Shown here one piece after another: positions 26,340 through 34,443 of a stretch of DNA of 64,000 nt. Positions within the stretch are counted from its first letter, which is position 1. The number at the start of each line of letters is the position of its first letter. The notes under the pieces are model-generated. The model did not search any database, was not told where the DNA came from, and was given only the letters and a program-made list of their open reading frames with translations. The stretch comes from CAMDPA01 sp965223035 (lineage in GTDB: Bacteria; Pseudomonadota; Alphaproteobacteria; Rhizobiales; Hyphomicrobiaceae). The stretch covers positions 3,224,001-3,288,000 of the forward strand of contig OZ244980.1 of NCBI GenBank assembly GCA_965223035.1, in the 5' to 3' direction. The translations under genes were made by a program, and so were the position numbers.

Positions 26340-26624
26340 ATGTCACACTCGGCGCATGCGACCTTCATCAGCGAAATTCCTGTGGTGGAGCCGGGCCAAC
26401 GTCTCGGCGGCATGATCGACGCCAGCGGCGAATTCGATGGTGCTGCGGCACCCTATCAGGCACCGATCACCGAGCTGTCGTCCGCCCCTGATACAGCCAG
26501 CAGCCTGCTGATCGCGCTGGGTCAGGCCGGCTTAAACGGCATCGCGCGTGCCGAGGCGAACGCAGTCGATCCTTACCCGTCCGAACCCATCGAGCAACCC
26601 AACCAATCGAGCCGCCCAAGATGA
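26340..26624 (+). CDS. Hypothetical 94-residue protein coupled to the dehydrogenase
   Basis: This short frame has a good GGAGG ribosome binding site about 8 bases before its ATG, and its TGA overlaps the ATG of the next gene (ATGA), a pattern of translational coupling. The protein is rich in Ala, Pro and Ser, with an amphipathic alanine/leucine stretch at about 54-68, and has no motif that I recognise. It may be a small partner or simply a leader frame for the dehydrogenase. Confidence 0.45.
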   Translation: MSHSAHATFISEIPVVEPGQRLGGMIDASGEFDGAAAPYQAPITELSSAPDTASSLLIALGQAGLNGIARAEANAVDPYPSEPIEQPNQSSRPR

Positions 26625-27748
26625 CCAACCAAGTCCCCCTGTCCGTCGTGTTCGCCGAAGAAGATACGCTGTTTCGGCTGATGGAGATGGCGTTATTGCG
26701 CAGGCTCACGCCGCCGGGTGAAAAGACGCTCAGGTATTTTTTCGGCGACGCCTTGGAGCAGCCCTTGGACCAGCTGATCACCATGGCCGATCGGCTTGGA
26801 CTGCCGGGCGAGATCGCGACCACCGTCTGCCAGGACACGGACGCTTTGGACCGTGCGCTCGCCAGCTGCGACGTGCTGGTGCTGGAGCGCTCCGGGCTGT
26901 CGGCCGCCCGGATCGAAGCCTGCCGGCAGCGCGTGCGGTTGATCCAGCAGTTCGGTCAAGACAGCCGCCACATCGACATCGACGCCGCCCGCCGCCATGG
27001 TGTCAACGTCGCCAACCTGTTGCGGTTCTCCAGCCTCTCTTCGGCGGACCATATCACGGCGTTGGTGCTCGCCTGCGCGCGCGACCTGCTCCATGCGCAC
27101 AACGTCGTCAAAGCCCGCCGCGATCCCGCCAAGCCGGCTGCCTTCGCCACCGGTCCCGCACGCAACAAGTTCAACTGGGGCAACATTCGCGACATTCGCG
27201 TGCTGGCCGAACACACGATCGGCTTTATCGGCATGGGTGAGAATTCTGGTCACGTCGCCAGCCGGCTGCGATCGATGGGGATGCGGGTGCTCTACTACAA
27301 GCGCAACCGGCTGAGCACCGAGGAAGAGGCGCGGCTGGGCGGCATCACCTATGCGCCGCGTGAGACGTTGCTGGCGGCGGCGGACTTCGTCTCGATCCAC
27401 GTGCCCTACGAAGCAGCCACCGAAAAAATGGTGGACGCCGATTTTCTGGCGACCATGAAGAAGGGTGCCTACCTGATCAACAGCGCGCGGGGCGGGATCG
27501 TTGATGAGCAGGCGTTGTTCGCAGCGCTGAAAAGCGGGCATTTGGCCGGCGCAGCCCTGGACGTGTACCGCTACGAGCCGGTCCCCGATGATTGCCCGTT
27601 GCTCGATCTCGATAACGTTCTGTGGACGCCGCACATCTCCGGCGGGCGCCCGGAATTCATGATCCGCGAGTGCGAAGACGTGCTGTCCAACATCGCCCGC
27701 GCGTTAACGGGTGCGCCGCTCAGTGGTCAGTTGAGCCCGCTGGGTTGA
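26621..27748 (+). CDS. D-2-hydroxyacid dehydrogenase family protein (NAD(P)-dependent)
   Basis: This 375-residue protein has the C-terminal NAD-binding half of the D-isomer hydroxyacid dehydrogenases: GFIGMGENSGHVASRLRSMG nucleotide loop, FVSIHVPYEAAT, INSARGGIVDEQAL with the catalytic arginine, and WTPHISGGRPE with the catalytic histidine. The N-terminal 90 residues before the catalytic domain are longer than in small members. It could reduce or oxidise a 2-keto/2-hydroxy acid made by the neighbouring aromatic pathway; phosphoglycerate dehydrogenase-like activity is the alternative. Confidence 0.88.
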   Translation: MTNQVPLSVVFAEEDTLFRLMEMALLRRLTPPGEKTLRYFFGDALEQPLDQLITMADRLGLPGEIATTVCQDTDALDRALASCDVLVLERSGLSAARIEACRQRVRLIQQFGQDSRHIDIDAARRHGVNVANLLRFSSLSSADHITALVLACARDLLHAHNVVKARRDPAKPAAFATGPARNKFNWGNIRDIRVLAEHTIGFIGMGENSGHVASRLRSMGMRVLYYKRNRLSTEEEARLGGITYAPRETLLAAADFVSIHVPYEAATEKMVDADFLATMKKGAYLINSARGGIVDEQALFAALKSGHLAGAALDVYRYEPVPDDCPLLDLDNVLWTPHISGGRPEFMIRECEDVLSNIARALTGAPLSGQLSPLG

Positions 27749-27788
27749 TGCGTCCGGCGGAGCGTCAAACCGTCCAAATCATGCGTGG

Positions 27789-27829
27789 TTGACTTAGTTA
27801 ATTGATATGTTATTTAACCAATCGATTAA
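27789..27829 (+). promoter_or_regulatory. Promoter and putative ArsR-type operator
   Basis: TTGACT (27789-27794) and TATTTA (27811-27816), 16 bases apart, form a sigma-70 type promoter. A near-perfect inverted repeat, TTAATTGAT at 27798-27806 and ATCGATTAA at 27821-27829 (8 of 9 pairs), overlaps the spacer and start region, where an ArsR-family repressor would block transcription of its own operon. Confidence 0.55.
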
Positions 27830-27847
27830 ATGATGTGGACGTCGACT

Positions 27848-28183
27848 ATGACCCGCCTTGACGCCATTCTCGGCGCCCTCGCCGATCCGGTCCGCCGCGG
27901 TATCGTCGAACGGTTGATTGCAGAAGGTGAACGCACCGTGGGCGAGATCGCCAAGCCGCTGGATATCTCGATGCCGGCCGTGTCACGCCATCTCAAGGTG
28001 TTGGAAGACGCCGGTTTGATCGAGCGTCGGATCGACAAGCAATGGCGCTTCATCCGTGTCCGACCTGAAGCGATCGAGACGGTCGACAGCTGGGTGGACC
28101 AGCAGCGGCGGCATTGGACGATGGCCTTAGATCGGCTGGAAGGGGCGATCGCCCGCAATACGCCAAAACGGAGCATGTCATGA
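27848..28183 (+). CDS. ArsR-family winged-helix transcriptional regulator
   Basis: This 111-residue protein has an ArsR-type helix-turn-helix (VGEIAKPLDISMPAVSRHLKVLEDAGLIERR), without the metal-binding cysteines of true ArsR. Relatives beside AHSA1 proteins control small stress or detoxification operons. I prefer the ATG at 27848, which gives the usual MTRLDAIL start; an ATG at 27830 in the same frame would add six residues. Neither has a clear ribosome binding site. The stop overlaps the start of the AHSA1 gene, so the two are coupled. Confidence 0.9.
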   Translation: MTRLDAILGALADPVRRGIVERLIAEGERTVGEIAKPLDISMPAVSRHLKVLEDAGLIERRIDKQWRFIRVRPEAIETVDSWVDQQRRHWTMALDRLEGAIARNTPKRSMS

Positions 28184-28626
28184 GCGACCGGCACTTGCAT
28201 CTTGAACGGCTGATTGCAGCCCCGCCGGAAGAGGTGTTTCGGTATTGGACCACCCCGGAATTGCTGGTGACGTGGTGGGGCCCTCAGGGGTGTCAGATTC
28301 CCAATTATGCGCTGGATGTGCGCCCGGGCGGGCGCTGGCGCACGACCATGCAGCACAGCGATGGCTCCTCCAACACGGTGAGCGGTGTCTATCTGGCGAT
28401 CGAGGCCCCCAACCGCGTGGCCTTCACCTGGGCTTGGGAGAACGAGACGGGCGTACGCGGCCACGAAACCGAGGTTGATATCCGGTTGGAGCCGGTGCCC
28501 GGCGGAACCCGTCTGACGCTTCGCCAAACGAGCTTCGAGTCGGATCGGGCGCGTGAGCTGCACCAAAGCGGCTGGTCGTCATCGCTGGGATGCTTGGACG
28601 AGGCGGTGCAGGTGGCTGCGGCGTAG
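28180..28626 (+). CDS. SRPBCC/AHSA1-family protein
   Basis: This 148-residue protein has the AHSA1-type START-like fold: HLERLIAAPPEEVFRYWTTPELL, TWWGPQGCQ and the C-terminal helix LHQSGWSSSLGCLDEAV. These proteins bind hydrophobic ligands and often pair with an ArsR-type regulator, as here. Ligand unknown. The ATG overlaps the regulator's stop. Confidence 0.9.
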   Translation: MSDRHLHLERLIAAPPEEVFRYWTTPELLVTWWGPQGCQIPNYALDVRPGGRWRTTMQHSDGSSNTVSGVYLAIEAPNRVAFTWAWENETGVRGHETEVDIRLEPVPGGTRLTLRQTSFESDRARELHQSGWSSSLGCLDEAVQVAAA

Positions 28627-28761
28627 CGCTGATTGATCCGCGCAAAGCAAGAGCCACCTGCTGTTTGCACGGCGGAGAGGAGCGGCGCAGCGGCTCAATG
28701 CCATCATCGACATAAATCCCGGCGCGACACGCACATGTTGGCCTGAATTGTGGAGGCGGAA

Positions 28762-29505
28762 ATGGAAAACCACCCAGTCGTATCGCATGAGGACTGGATC
28801 GAAGCGCGCAAACGGCTGCTGATTAAGGAAAAGGAATTCTCTCGCCTACGCGATGAGCTGACCACGGCACGACAGGCGCTGGCCTGGGAGCGGGTGGCGA
28901 AAGACTACACCTTCACCGGCCCCGATGGTGAGGAGACGTTGAGCGACCTCTTCGCCGGTCGCAGCCAGCTGATCATTTATCACTTCATGTTCGACACCGA
29001 TTGGGAGGAGGGATGCAAATCCTGCTCGCTGGGCGCCGATACCTACGAGCGCCAGGTCGTGCATCTGGCTCACCGCGATGTAACACTGGTGACCGTCTCG
29101 CGTGCGCCGCTGGAGAAGTTGCAAGCGTTCAAGCAACGCATGGGTTGGACCTTCAAGTGGGTGTCCTCGGCGAACTCCTCCTTCAATCGGGACTACCACG
29201 TCACCTTTACGCCCGAGGAGCTGTCCAGTCAGACGGCTTATTATAATTACAAGGAAACTGCGTCATTCCCGGTCAGCGAGGCCCCCGGCCTGAGCGTCTT
29301 CTACAAAAATGAAGCTGGCAGCATCTTTCACACCTATTCGACCTATGGTCGCGGCCTGGAAAATATTCTGGGTGTCTACACGTTTCTCGATCTGGTCCCC
29401 AAGGGACGCGACGAAAGCGGCTTAAGCTACGGGATGGAGTGGGTCAGGCACCGGGATCGATATGACGACGTCGGGTTCGTCGATCCGTATGCCAAATCAT
29501 TATAA
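28762..29505 (+). CDS. DUF899 thioredoxin-fold protein
   Basis: This 247-residue protein matches the DUF899 family: the N-terminal WIEARKRLLIKEKEFSRLRD helix, then YTFTGPDGEETLSDLFAGRSQLIIYHFMF, and WEEGCKSCSLGAD with the two-cysteine site in a thioredoxin-like fold. The function of the family is not established; members often sit next to ArsR/AHSA1 pairs, as here. The ATG at 28762 has GGAGG 7 bases upstream and is preferred to the GTG four codons earlier. Confidence 0.88.
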   Translation: MENHPVVSHEDWIEARKRLLIKEKEFSRLRDELTTARQALAWERVAKDYTFTGPDGEETLSDLFAGRSQLIIYHFMFDTDWEEGCKSCSLGADTYERQVVHLAHRDVTLVTVSRAPLEKLQAFKQRMGWTFKWVSSANSSFNRDYHVTFTPEELSSQTAYYNYKETASFPVSEAPGLSVFYKNEAGSIFHTYSTYGRGLENILGVYTFLDLVPKGRDESGLSYGMEWVRHRDRYDDVGFVDPYAKSL

Positions 29506-29539
29506 TCTTTTTGCGTTGCATCGAGCGCGATCCAAGACT

Positions 29540-29690
29540 TAGATCATCGCGCCTTAAATCGGAACCGCAACGCCGATTCCAATTGCGCCGGTTCCGATTT
29601 AAGGCGCAAAGATGATCGCTGTTAAAGTGGTGAGCAGCTTTCTGCCTTTCATCGGGATCGTTCCGATTCCGATTAAAGGCAGGTTGCTCA
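29540..29690. repeat. Family A paired repeat (A1 + A2)
   Basis: An A1 unit (GCCTTAAATCGGAACC / GGTTCCGATTTAAGGC) and an A2 unit (GCCTTTCATCGG / CCGATTAAAGGC) are joined by the linker GATCGCTGTTAAAGTGGTGAGCAGC. The same pair in inverse orientation occurs at 43745, and again at 55001. This resembles a BIME-type arrangement. Confidence 0.88.
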
Positions 29691-29735
29691 AGTGCGATTT
29701 GCTGAGACAATTCAACGGTAAGGAGGTGCCCTGTC

Positions 29736-30050
29736 GTGACCAACTACATCTACATCTTCCATGGCGGGTCCAAGCCGGCGACCCCGGCCGAGCAGGAGCG
29801 CGTGATGGCCGCCTGGTCCGGCTGGCTCGGTGGGCTGGGCGATGCCGTGGTCGAACCTGGCGCTCCATTCGGTCCCTCAAAGACCGTCTTCGACGGCCAT
29901 CGGGTGCACGATGACGGCGGCGCAAATCCGGCCTCGGGCTATACCATCATCAAGGCCGCAAGCCTGGACGATGCCGTCGCGAAATCAAAAGGCTGCCCAA
30001 TTTTCGAGAGTGGTGGCTCGATCGAAGTGTGTGAAGTGATGGCGATGTAG
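29736..30050 (+). CDS. YCII-related domain protein
   Basis: This 104-residue protein resembles the YCII/DGPF family of small ferredoxin-like-fold proteins (HGGSKPATPAEQERVMAAWSGWLGGLG, then GYTIIKAASLDDAVAKSKGCPIF and SIEVCEVM). Family members are often associated with regulators or catabolic genes; no reaction can be assigned. The GTG start is supported by a near-ideal AAGGAGGTG about 8 bases upstream. Confidence 0.82.
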   Translation: MTNYIYIFHGGSKPATPAEQERVMAAWSGWLGGLGDAVVEPGAPFGPSKTVFDGHRVHDDGGANPASGYTIIKAASLDDAVAKSKGCPIFESGGSIEVCEVMAM

Positions 30051-30229
30051 CACCGGCTCGAGCGTCTGGCCAACGGTCTTAACGATTTGTTAACCCTATG
30101 GCGCGAGCGTTGATTTCAGCAGCAGAATCGCTGCATAAGCGGAGCCTGCCCCTCTGCCAACGACGTGGTGACGGTCAGCGTGCCGAACCACAACGGTGTC
30201 TGGTCCAAGCGACCTTCGCTGTCATTGCC

Positions 30230-31066
30230 TTAGTCAATCCTCTCCTTGTCCCAAAATAGCGGCTCGGTCGGTGTCAAAACACCACCGAGCCGCAAACAGC
30301 CGATCCGTTTTGAGGCCCCGCTCGTCTGGTCGAGCTCTATGGCAAGACCGCACAGTGTCGATGGCCCGTTGGCCGGTTCGAACCGTTCTTGCGGCACGCG
30401 CGTCAAAAAGCGATTGACGGGCTCAGCTGGGAGCATGCCGAGCACGGAGTGGTAGTCGCCGCACATGCCGACATCGGACATATAGGCCGTTCCACCGGGC
30501 ATGATGTGCTCGTCGGCGGTCGGCGTATGCGTATGGGTGCCAATCACGGCCGAGACGCGGCCGTCAAGGAAGAAGCCCAGCGCCTGTTTTTCACTGGTCG
30601 CTTCGGCGTGAAAATCGACGATGATGGCATCGGCACCACGGCCCAAGCCACAGGCGGAGACTTCGGCGTCGATCGCCCTGAAAGGGCAGTCCATCTCACT
30701 CATGAACACCCGGCCGAGCGCATTGATCACCAGCACATCGGCGCCGTTGCGGGCCTTGAACAGACCGGAGCCGCGACCCGGAGTGCCCACGGGATAATTC
30801 AGTGGCCGTAACAGCCGCGGCTGCCGCTCGATGAAAACCAGCGCGTCGCGTTGATCGAACGCGTGGTTGCCAAGGGTCACCACGTCGGCGCCAGCAGCCA
30901 GCAACTGCTCGAGAATTTGCTCGGTGATGCCAAAGCCGCCGGCGGCATTCTCGGCGTTAACAACCACGAAATCCAAGCTGTAACGCTCACGCAGACGTGG
31001 CAGTGCGTCCAACACCGCGCGTCGTCCCGAACGACCGACAATATCACCAAGAAAAAGCAGTCGCAT
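30230..31066 (-). CDS. YmdB-like metallophosphoesterase (TIGR00282 family)
   Basis: This 278-residue protein contains the metallophosphoesterase motifs LFLGDIVGRSGRRAV, NAENAAGGFGIT, TLGNHAFDQ, IVDFHAEATSEKQALG and GTHTHTPTADE, which match YmdB-type enzymes that hydrolyse 2',3'-cyclic nucleotides. All metal-binding Asp/Asn/His positions appear present. It stands alone, convergent with the YCII gene. Confidence 0.93.
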   Translation of the reverse strand: MRLLFLGDIVGRSGRRAVLDALPRLRERYSLDFVVVNAENAAGGFGITEQILEQLLAAGADVVTLGNHAFDQRDALVFIERQPRLLRPLNYPVGTPGRGSGLFKARNGADVLVINALGRVFMSEMDCPFRAIDAEVSACGLGRGADAIIVDFHAEATSEKQALGFFLDGRVSAVIGTHTHTPTADEHIMPGGTAYMSDVGMCGDYHSVLGMLPAEPVNRFLTRVPQERFEPANGPSTLCGLAIELDQTSGASKRIGCLRLGGVLTPTEPLFWDKERID

Positions 31067-31436
31067 TCAGGTGTTTAGCCTCGCTTGTCACGCGGCACTG
31101 GGCGAGCCGCTCGGAACCGGTAGATTGTGTCGCCATGCTAATGGAAGGGTTTCGGCCGGCTTGGTCAAGCTGAGATCGGAGCGCGCCGTGTCTGCTCAAG
31201 CGAAACTGAACGCAGCGTGCGTCAAGCCATCAGCGTCGGCAAGGCTTGATCGGAACAGTGTTTAGTTGGGAGCCTGGTACGAAGACTTGGTTCGGCCCAA
31301 ATCAATCCGGCGCGGTCAAAGGCGTGCAATGGCCCCACTCATTTGATAAGCGAGGCGTCGCTATTGGAACGATCGACGACCGCCAAAGCGCTCAACATGC
31401 GCACCACGTGAACAACAAACGGAGCACTGGGCCACT
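31067..31436. other. Intergenic region, nothing recognised
   Basis: This gap between the divergent phosphoesterase and GST-like genes holds the promoters of both by position, but I see no clear -35/-10 pair, RNA or repeat. Two short overlapping frames inside lack ribosome binding sites and family features. Confidence 0.5.
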
Positions 31437-32159
31437 ATGATCACCTTGTTCACGTACGGTCCCGCTTTCGGCCTACCCGACCCCAGCCCGTTCGTCACCA
31501 AGGCTGAAGTACTTTTGAAGATGTCGGGATTGCCCTACCGCACCACCATCGGCGATCCCAGAAAGGCGCCCAAGCGAAAGCTTCCCTTTATCGAAGATGA
31601 CCACGTGATGATCGCCGACAGTACGCTGATCCGGCTTCACCTTGAGGACCGACACGGCATCGATTTCGGCAAAGGCCTGACGGACGCGCAAAGGGGCTAT
31701 GCTTGGGCGATCGAAAAAATGCTGGAGGACAACCTTTACTGGGTCCTCATGCGTGAGCGGTGGATGCAGCCGGAGAACTTTGACAAAGGGCCGCGCACGT
31801 TTTTCAGCATCGTGCCGGCGCCGATGCGCCCCTTGGTGATTGCCAAGGTCAAGCGCGAGGTGCGGCGTGATCTCCATGGTCAGGGCACCAGTCGCCTGAG
31901 CCGGGCGGAAATGGAACGGGTGGCGACGCGCACGATCGATAGTCTTGAAGCGGTGCTCGGCGACAAGCCATGGCTGATGGGCGAGGAGCCGCATGGCGTG
32001 GATGCGACCGGCTTCGCATTCGTGGCCGCGCTGATGTGCCCGCTTTTTGACTCGCCGATCCAACAGGACGCAGCCGCACGGCCGGCGCTCTCGGCCTACT
32101 GCGAGCGAGGTATGAGACGCTGGTTTCCAAGCCTCGCGCGGTCGCCGGCACCGGCCTAA
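31437..32159 (+). CDS. Glutathione S-transferase family protein
   Basis: This 240-residue protein has a thioredoxin-like N-terminus (FVTKAEVLLKMSGLPYRTTIGDP, then KLPFIEDDHVMIADSTLIRLHLE) and an all-helical C-terminal half (LEAVLGDKPWLMGEEPHGVDATGFAFVAA). This arrangement resembles the Tom37/metaxin-like GST group, which lacks a clear catalytic Cys or Ser. The substrate is unknown. Confidence 0.85.
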   Translation: MITLFTYGPAFGLPDPSPFVTKAEVLLKMSGLPYRTTIGDPRKAPKRKLPFIEDDHVMIADSTLIRLHLEDRHGIDFGKGLTDAQRGYAWAIEKMLEDNLYWVLMRERWMQPENFDKGPRTFFSIVPAPMRPLVIAKVKREVRRDLHGQGTSRLSRAEMERVATRTIDSLEAVLGDKPWLMGEEPHGVDATGFAFVAALMCPLFDSPIQQDAAARPALSAYCERGMRRWFPSLARSPAPA

Positions 32160-32227
32160 CGACGATCGAGATGATATCCGCCGTGGGCGGAAGCGCCGTG
32201 CCGACCAGCTCCCCGCCCGCGGCCTCC

Positions 32228-32285
32228 CACGCAATCGTACCAACCACGCAATCGTACCAACCACGCAATTGTACCAACCACGCAA
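32228..32285. repeat. Tandem 17 bp repeat, three copies plus a partial
   Basis: Units CACGCAATCGTACCAAC at 32228-32244 and 32245-32261 are identical; the third (32262-32278) has one change, C to T, and a partial CACGCAA follows. It is not a CRISPR: there are no spacers. Confidence 0.9.
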
Positions 32286-32404
32286 GCCGTGCCAATTGCA
32301 GGCCGGGCGGGCGAGCGGGATGGTTCGAGCTCGCTTGAACAGGTATCGGCAGCCACCCGCTCCGCGGTCGTGCGGGCATCGGTCCGCCGCCGTCGCGTTG
32401 CACG

Positions 32405-32430
32405 AAAAAGCCCGCCTTCATGGGCGGGCT
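32405..32430 (-). terminator. Intrinsic terminator facing left
   Basis: The stem AGCCCGCC (32409-32416) / GGCGGGCT (32423-32430) with a 6-base loop is preceded on the plus strand by a run of five A, which is a U run on the minus-strand transcript. It would end transcription coming from the rhodanese gene about 420 bp upstream. Confidence 0.75.
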
Positions 32431-32459
32431 CAATGCCATCTTCGGTGGGCTCAATCCAT

Positions 32460-32520
32460 CTTCGCTAGTGCGAGAGCAACCTTCGCTAGTGCGAGAGCAA
32501 CTTCGCTCATGCGAGAAGGA
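32460..32520. repeat. Tandem 20-21 bp repeat, three copies
   Basis: Units starting CTTCGCTAGTGCGAGAGCAA lie at 32460-32480 and 32481-32500; a diverged third (CTTCGCTCATGCGAGAAGGA) is at 32501-32520. Each unit holds a small internal palindrome TTCGC-N5-GCGAG. Confidence 0.85.
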
Positions 32521-32846
32521 GAATGACGGCCGTTCCTCACAACCCCGCGGTACTGCCGGTATGTCGGTCGGGCGTCGACCCGGGTCTTGCGACGCATGCT
32601 CGGTCATACCGGAGTGACGACCGTCTAAACCCGATAGTCGTTGCAATTTTGGATCTCGTCAAGCCAATAATTTGTGGCTCACGCCGGTATCGGTGGCCGA
32701 GCGGGCGGGTGGGATGGTTGCAGCCCACGTTGCAACGCTTTCAGCCGTACATCGCCCATCTGCCGGCTGACGGTCGCCGAAATCCCAGCAATCGCGGGTC
32801 GATGCGGAGCGTCACGGCGATCATGTGGCGCACCTCGCCGGCACCG

Positions 32847-33227
32847 TCACTTGGCGTCGAGATCGGCCTTTTGCCAGGCCGCGAAACCACCGACCAACGA
32901 CGCCACGTTCGGAAAGCCCATGTCGAGGAGCGTCTTGGTCGCCAAGGCCGAGCGACCACCGGTGCCGCAGTAAAGGATCAGCCGCTTGTCGGGATTAAAG
33001 GCTTTCAGGTGGGCTGGTGAACTTGGATCGGCATAAAACTCCAGCATGCCGCGCGAGGCATGAACCGAACCGGGGATAGCGCCCTGCTTTTCGCGCTCAA
33101 CGCCATCGCGCACGTCAATCAGCACGACGTCCTGATCATCGAGGAGATACGGCAGATCCTGCACCGAGACAGTTTCAATCACCGCATTCGCCTGTGCGAG
33201 AAAGTCCTTAAATCCAATCTTGAGCAT
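32847..33227 (-). CDS. Single-domain rhodanese-like protein
   Basis: This 126-residue protein has the rhodanese fold: VVLIDVRDGVEREKQGAIPGSVHASRG and the active-site loop ILYCGTGGRSALA, with the persulfide-carrying cysteine. It likely moves sulfur in the cytoplasm; the acceptor is unknown. The ATG at 33227 is chosen for the GGGAG site 6 bases upstream. Confidence 0.92.
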   Translation of the reverse strand: MLKIGFKDFLAQANAVIETVSVQDLPYLLDDQDVVLIDVRDGVEREKQGAIPGSVHASRGMLEFYADPSSPAHLKAFNPDKRLILYCGTGGRSALATKTLLDMGFPNVASLVGGFAAWQKADLDAK

Positions 33228-33444
33228 TCGTGCTCCCTTTCGATGTGCGCCCGGAACCACACGTCAATTTAGCTTGCCACCTCGCAAAACACCACTTGCC
33301 GCCTCGATCAACGGCACGCTATCTCGATTGTGCGGTCACTGGGGACGATGCTGCGGCGAACTTGAGCCTTACGGTGCCGTGTTTGACCAGCTCAATCGCG
33401 CACAAATATACAACAAGGCTACACAACCCTTTTGCGCAACCGAA

Positions 33445-33484
33445 GGGGCCGGGGAAGGGGAAGGGGAATGGGAAGGGGAAGGGG
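33445..33484 (+). repeat. G-tract array (potential G-quadruplex)
   Basis: Seven runs of three or four G, separated mostly by AA, stand 41 bases before the start of the next gene, on its coding strand. Such spacing satisfies the simple G-quadruplex pattern several times over, so it could fold in the 5' leader or in single-stranded DNA. Confidence 0.7.
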
Positions 33485-33524
33485 CCGCGGTCGATCACGA
33501 CGTCGATAGCGAAGACGCAACGCC

Positions 33525-34319
33525 ATGCTTGAGCTTTATCACACCAATTGGTCCGTTTGTGCCCAGAAGGTTCGCATGGTGATTGCGGAGAAGGGCCTCG
33601 TTGTGGTCGAACGGCACCTGGACTTGCGCGCCCGCGACCAACAGCGCCCCGATTATCTCAAGCTCAATCCCAATGGTTATGTACCAACGCTGGTGCACAA
33701 CGGACGCGCAATCATTGAATCGGCGATCATCTGCGAATATCTGGACGACATGTTTCCCGCCGCATCGTTGCGGCCGGCCGATCCCGTCGACAAGGCCCGC
33801 ATGCGCACCTGGACGCGCCGACCGGACGATGGGTTGCATCGTGCTTGCGCGAGCTTGGCCAACGCGACGGCGTTCCGCCTGCAATGGCTTGAGCGTCCGA
33901 CGCCTGACGTGGAAGCGATGCTGGTGCAGACGCCGGATCCGATCCGACGCAACTGGCGCCGGGAAATGATCGAGCGGGGCATCGATTCGCCTTTTTTCGC
34001 CACCGCCGTTTGGACCTACCGGGCTCTGCTGGACGACATGGAAACGCAGCTCATTGAGCGGCCATGGCTGGCTGGCCAAACCTGCACGCTGGCAGACATC
34101 GGCGTGATCCCTTATCTCAATCGGGCGGCCGAGTTGCAGTTGCAGGCGATGTGGGAGCGATCGCACCCACGGGTCACGGCCTGGCTGGAGCGGATCCGGA
34201 ACCGGCCAAGCTATCAGATCGCGTTTGGCAGCTATCCCTACCCGAGCCATTGCGATTTGATGGCCCGCGAGGGACGCAAGGCCTGGCCGATGGTCGAAGC
34301 GCTGTTGGCCGCCGCCTGA
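33525..34319 (+). CDS. Glutathione S-transferase family protein
   Basis: This 264-residue protein has the GST N-terminal domain (LELYHTNWSVCAQKVRMVIAEKGL, NPNGYVPTLVHNGRAIIESAIICEYLDD) with the usual cis-proline and the ES pair that holds glutathione, and an alpha-helical C-terminal domain (LAGQTCTLADIGVIPYL). A Ser or Cys at residues 10-12 may be the catalytic residue. The substrate is unknown. A G-tract array lies just upstream. Confidence 0.92.
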   Translation: MLELYHTNWSVCAQKVRMVIAEKGLVVVERHLDLRARDQQRPDYLKLNPNGYVPTLVHNGRAIIESAIICEYLDDMFPAASLRPADPVDKARMRTWTRRPDDGLHRACASLANATAFRLQWLERPTPDVEAMLVQTPDPIRRNWRREMIERGIDSPFFATAVWTYRALLDDMETQLIERPWLAGQTCTLADIGVIPYLNRAAELQLQAMWERSHPRVTAWLERIRNRPSYQIAFGSYPYPSHCDLMAREGRKAWPMVEALLAAA

Positions 34320-34382
34320 GGCAGCGCAGGCGTTCCGATGACAGATGTCCGGGTGGCGAGGTCGGCTCGCGCGTCGCAGGGT

Positions 34383-34421
34383 TTGTCCGACGGGATTGTC
34401 CGACGGGATTGTCCGACGGGA
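34383..34421. repeat. Tandem 13 bp repeat, three copies
   Basis: The unit TTGTCCGACGGGA is repeated three times exactly (34383-34395, 34396-34408, 34409-34421) and is followed by TTGTC. It lies between the GST gene and the deacetylase-like gene. Confidence 0.9.
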
Positions 34422-34443
34422 TTGTCGCAAGGGATGGAAGGCA

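Larger units (their letters stand above)
32160..32846. other. Intergenic region rich in short tandem repeats
   Basis: This 687 bp gap contains three tandem 17-mers (32228-32285), a half copy of repeat B (about 32295-32335), a leftward terminator (32405-32430) and three tandem 20-21-mers (32460-32520). The frame at 32523-33020 overlaps the rhodanese gene antisense and is not credible. No RNA gene recognised. Confidence 0.6.

Noticed and set aside
32228..32520. CRISPR array from the short repeats
   Set aside because: The units are directly adjacent with no spacers, differ between the two sets, and no cas gene is present.
32523..33020. Plus-strand gene of 165 residues overlapping the rhodanese gene
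   Set aside because: About a third lies antisense to a clear rhodanese coding region, and the rest covers non-coding DNA after tandem repeats.
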